Of a DNA stretch of 64,000 bases, positions 59,753 to 64,000 are shown piece after piece; the stretch's first letter is position 1; every line of letters starts with the position of its first letter. The DNA is from Zygnema cylindricum (taxonomy: Eukaryota > Streptophyta > Zygnematophyceae > Zygnematales > Zygnemataceae). The translations under genes were made by a program, and so were the position numbers. The stretch spans positions 128,661-192,660 of the forward strand of contig JBBHKE010002911.1 in the NCBI GenBank assembly GCA_037447655.1, written 5' to 3'. The notes under the pieces were generated by a model. That model was not told the DNA's origin. It was given only the letters and a program-made list of their open reading frames with translations, and ran no database searches.

Positions 59753-62700
59753 TAGACAGTTTGTGTAATTTAGGTAACAATTCGTGTTATCGCTAACTGT
59801 ATGTGTAATTTAGGTAACAATTCTTGTTATCGCTAATTGTTTGTGTAATTAAGGTAACAATTCTTGTTATCGCTAACAATTTGTGTAATTTAGGTAACAA
59901 TTCTTGTTATCGCTAATTGTTTGTGTAATATAGGTAATAATTCTTGTTATCGCTAACTGTTTTTGTAATTTAGGTAAAATTTCTTGTTATAGCTAACTAT
60001 TTTTGTTATTTAGGTAACTATTCCTGTTATGGCTAACTGTTTGAGTAAGTTAGGTTAGAATTTTTGTTATCGCTAACTTTTTTGTGTAATTATGGTAATC
60101 ATTCTTGTTATCGCTAACAGTTTGTGTAATTTAGATAACAATTCGTTATAGGGCAAACTGTTTCTGTTATTTAGGTAACATCTCTTGTTATCGCCAATTG
60201 TTTGTGTAATTTAGGTAACAATTAATGTTATCGCTGACAGTTAGTGTAAATTAGATAACAATTCTTGTTATCACTAACTTTTTTTGTAATTTAGGTAACA
60301 ATTCTTGTTATCACTAACAGTTTGTGTAAGTTAGATAGCAATTCTTGTTAGCGCTAATAGTTTGTGTAATTTAGGTAACAATTAATGTTATCGCTAACAG
60401 TTTGTGTAATTTTAATAACAATTCCTGTTAGCGCTAACACTTTGTGTAAGTAAGATAACAATTCTTGTTATCGCTAACTGTTTGTGCATTTTAGGAAACA
60501 ATTCTTGATAGCGCAAACAGCTTGTGTAAGTTAGGTAACCTGTCTTGTTAGCGCTAACTATTTGTGAAATTTAGGAAACAATTCTTGTTATCGCTAATAT
60601 TTTGTGTAATTTAGATAACAATTCCTGTTATCGCTAACTATTTGTGTAATTTAGGTAACAATTATTGTTTTCCCTAATTGTTTGGGTAATTTAGGTAACA
60701 ATTCTTCATATCGCTAACAATTTGTGTAATTTAAATAACAATTCCTGTTAGCGCTAACAATTTCTGTCATTTAGGTCATGTTATCGCTAACTGTTTGTGT
60801 AATTTAGGTAACAATTCTTGTTATTGCTAACTATTTGTGTAAATTAGATAACAATTCCTATTATCGCTAACAATTTGTCTAATTTAGATATCAATTCTTG
60901 TTATCGCTAACAGTTTGTGTAATTTAGATAACAATTCCTGTTATCGCTAACGGTTTGTGTAATTTAGGTAACAATTATTGTTATCGCTAATTGTTTGTGT
61001 AATTTAGGTAACAATTCGTGTTATCGCTTACTGTTTGTGTAATTTAGGTAACAATTCTTGTTATCGCTAATTGTTTGTGTAATTTAGGTAACAATTCTTG
61101 TTATCGCTAACTGATTTTGTAATTAAGGTAACAATTCTTGTTATCGCTAACTGTTTGTGTAAATTAGGTAACAATTCTTGTTATCGCTAACAGTTTGTGT
61201 AATTTAGGTAACAATTCTTGTTAATGCTAACAATATGTGTAATTTAGGTAACAATTCTTGTTAGTGCTAATTGTTTGTGTAATTTAGGTAACAATTATTG
61301 TAATCGCTAACTATTTGTGTAATTTAGGTAACAATTCGTGTTATCCCTAACAATTTGTGTAATTTAGGTAACAATTCTTGTTATCCCTAACTGTTTGTGT
61401 AATTAAGGTAACAATTCTTGTTAATGGTAACAATTTGTGTAATTTAGGTAACAATTTTTGTTTTCGCTAACAATTTGTGTAATTTAGGTAAGAATTCTTG
61501 TTATCGCTAACAGTTTTTGTAATTTAGGTAACAATTCTTCTTAATGCTATTAATTTGTGTAATTTAGGTTACAATTCTTGTTATCGCTAAGAGTTTGTGT
61601 AATTTAGGTAACAATTCTTGTTATCGCTAACTATTTGAGTAATTAAGGTAACAATTCTTGTTATCGCTAACTGTTTGTGTAATTTAGGTAACAATTATTG
61701 TTATCGTTAACTGTTTGTGTAATTTAGGTAACAATTATTGTAATTGCTAACTGTTTGTGTAATTTAGGTAACAATTCTTCTTATCGCTAACAATTTGTGA
61801 AATTTAGGTAATAATTCTTGTTATCGCTAACTGTTTGTGTAATTTGGTAACAATTTTTGTTATCGCTTACTGTTTTTGTAATTTAGGTAAGAATTCTTGT
61901 AAATGCTAACAATTTGTGTAATTTAGGTTACAATTCTTTATATCGCTAACAGTTTCTGTAATTTAGGTAACAATAGTTGTTATCGCTAACTGTTTGTGTA
62001 ATTTAGGTAACAATTATTGTTATCGTTAACAATTTGTGTAATTTAGGTAACAATTCTTGTTATCGCTAACTTTTTGTGTAATTAGGTAACAACTCTTGTT
62101 ATCATTAACTGTTTGAGTAATTTAGGTAATAATTCTTGTTATTGCTAAATGTTTGTGTAATTTAGGTAACAATTCGTGTTATCGCTAACTGTTTGTGTAA
62201 TTTAGGTAACAATTATTGTTATCGCTAATTGTTTGTGTAATTAAGGTAACAATTATTGTTATCGCTAACAATTTGTGTAATTTAGGTAACAATTCTTGTT
62301 ATAGCTAACTTTTTGTGTAATTAGGTAACAACCCTTGTTATCGCTAACAGTTTGTGTAATTTAGGTAATAAATCTTGTTATTGCTAACTGTTTGTGTAAT
62401 TAAGGTAACAATTCTTGTTATCGCTAACTGTTTCTGTAAATTAGGTAACAATTCTTGTTATCGCTAACAGTTTGTGTAATTTAGGTAACAATTCTTGTTA
62501 ATGCTAACAATTTGTGTAATTTAGGTAACAATTCTTGTTATCGCTAATTGTTTGTGTAATAAGGTAACACCTCTTGTTATCGCTAACTGTTGTGTAATTT
62601 AGGTAATAATTCTTGTTATTGCGAACTGTTTGTGTAATTTAGGTAACAATTCGTGTTATCGCTAACAGTTTGTGTAATTTAGGTAACAATTCTTGTTATC

Positions 62701-64000
62701 GTTAATTGTTTGTGTAATTAAGGTAACAATTCTTGTTATCGCTAACAATTTGTGTAATTTAGGTAACAATTCTTGTTATCGCTAACTTTTTGTGTAATTA
62801 GGTAATAACTCTTGTTATTGCTAACTGTTCATGTAATTAAGGAAATAATTCTTGTTATTCCTAACTGTTTGTGTAATTTAGGTAACAATTCGTGTTATCG
62901 CTAACTGTTTGTGTAATTTAGGTAACAATTCTTGTTATCGCTAATTGTTTGTGTAATTTAGGTAACAATTCTTGTTATTGCTAACTGATTTGTGTAATTT
63001 AAATAACAATTACTGTTAACGCTAACAATTTCTATCATTTAGGTCATGTTATCGCTAACTGTTTGTGTAATTTAGGTAACAATTCTTGTTATTGCTAACT
63101 ATTTGTGTAAATTAGATAACAATTCCTATTATCGCTAACAATTTGTCTAATTTAGATATCAATTCTTGTTATCGCTAACAGTTTGTGTAATTTAGGTAAC
63201 AATTCCTGTTATCGCTAACGGTTTGTGTAATTTAGGTAACAATTATTGTTATCGCTAATTGTTTGTATAATTTAGGTAACAATTCCTGTTATCGTTTACT
63301 GTTTGTGTAATTTAGGTAACAATTCTTGTTATCGCTAACTGTTTGTGTAATTTAAGTAACAATTTTTGTTCTCGCTAACTGTTTGTGTAATTTAGGTAAC
63401 ATTCCTAGTTATCGCTAACTGTTTTTGTAAATTAGATAAAAATTCGTGTTATTGCTAACAGTTTGTGTAATTTAGATAATAATTCCTTTTAGCGCTAATA
63501 GTTTATATAAGTTAGGTAACCATTTTTGTTATCACTAATTTTTAGTGTAATTTAGGTAATAATTCCTCTTATCGCTAACTGTTTTTGTAATTTAGGTAAC
63601 TATTCTTTTTATCGCTAACTATTTGTGTAATTTATGTAAAAAAATTGTTATCGCTAATTGTTTGTGTAATTAAGGTACGAATTCTTGTTATCGCTAACTT
63701 TTTGTGTATATTAGAAAACAATTCCTGTTATCGCTATCTATTTCTGTAATTTAGGAAAGAATTCGTGTTATCGCTAACAGTTTGTGTAATTTAGGTAACA
63801 ATTCTTATTATTGCTAACAGTTTGTGTAATATAGGTAACAATTCCTGTTATAGCTAAATGTTTGTGTAATTCAGGAAACAATTCTTGTTATCGCTAATTG
63901 TTTGTGTAAAATTTAGGAAACAATTCTTGTGATCACTAACAGTTTGTGTAAAATTTAGGAAACAATTATTGTTATCGCTAACAATTTGTGTAAGCTAGGT
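59753..64000 (+). repeat. 40-bp satellite array F, orientation 1
   Basis: About 105 monomers to the window edge. Most carry CTTGTTATCGCTAAC and AATTTAGG, and the AAGTTAGG form common in array A is rare. A long duplication with offset 2268 bp is present: TTAGGTCATG at 60771 and 63039, with matching neighbours (GTTATTGCTAACTA, AATTTGTCTAATTTAG). No gene. Confidence 0.94.

Noticed and set aside
59753-64000. Telomeric repeat at the window end
   Set aside because: The unit is 40 bp and interspersed with orientation changes; no short G-rich telomere motif is present.

Overview
This window is eukaryotic, repeat-dominated DNA and carries no recognisable host gene. A little over half of it is one AT-rich satellite with a monomer of about 40 bp. 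Almost all the rest is Ty1/copia-type LTR retrotransposons, nearly all broken by stops, frameshifts and deletions, plus one very short LTR element of the TRIM type. The setting looks like heterochromatin. The species cannot be fixed from sequence. The copia primer sites match the anticodon arm of initiator tRNA-Met, the half-tRNA priming known from Drosophila copia. The TRIM primer site instead resembles the site complementary to the 3' end of a plant-type initiator tRNA-Met. I lean towards an animal such as an arthropod, with low confidence.

Layout. 1-594: probable old LTR ending at a gag-like start. 595-7000: satellite in orientation 1, interrupted at 793-1580 by a TRIM (three LTRs, two mini-interiors, 5-bp target duplication GTAAC). 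7001-8200: an unassigned island. 8201-11999: satellite in orientation 2. 12000-15090: 5'-truncated copia on the minus strand (element 1). 15091-23270: satellite, orientation 2. 23271-28138: copia element 2, plus strand, both LTRs and target duplication GCGAT present, but about 1 kb of reverse transcriptase missing. 28139-41559: satellite, orientation 2. 41560-54714: a nest in which the 3' LTR of an old 5'-truncated copia (element C) is interrupted by element 3 (43330-48616, plus) and element 4 (48643-54392, minus, target duplication GGACT). 54715-54969: satellite, orientation 2. 54970-59752: copia element 5, plus strand, 3'-truncated in RNase H. 59753-64000: satellite, orientation 1.

How the parts fit. 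The satellite is the host sequence for the insertions. Several copia families share one architecture: the LTR runs past the gag ATG, ends in CAACA, and is followed at once by the primer-binding site, which is read as gag codons. The TRIM LTRs each contain a tRNA-like fold with A and B boxes, so Pol III transcription is possible. The satellite shows repeated long duplications (offsets of about 0.44 to 2.3 kb), as expected for arrays that grow by unequal exchange. No element in the window appears able to make a full set of proteins now.
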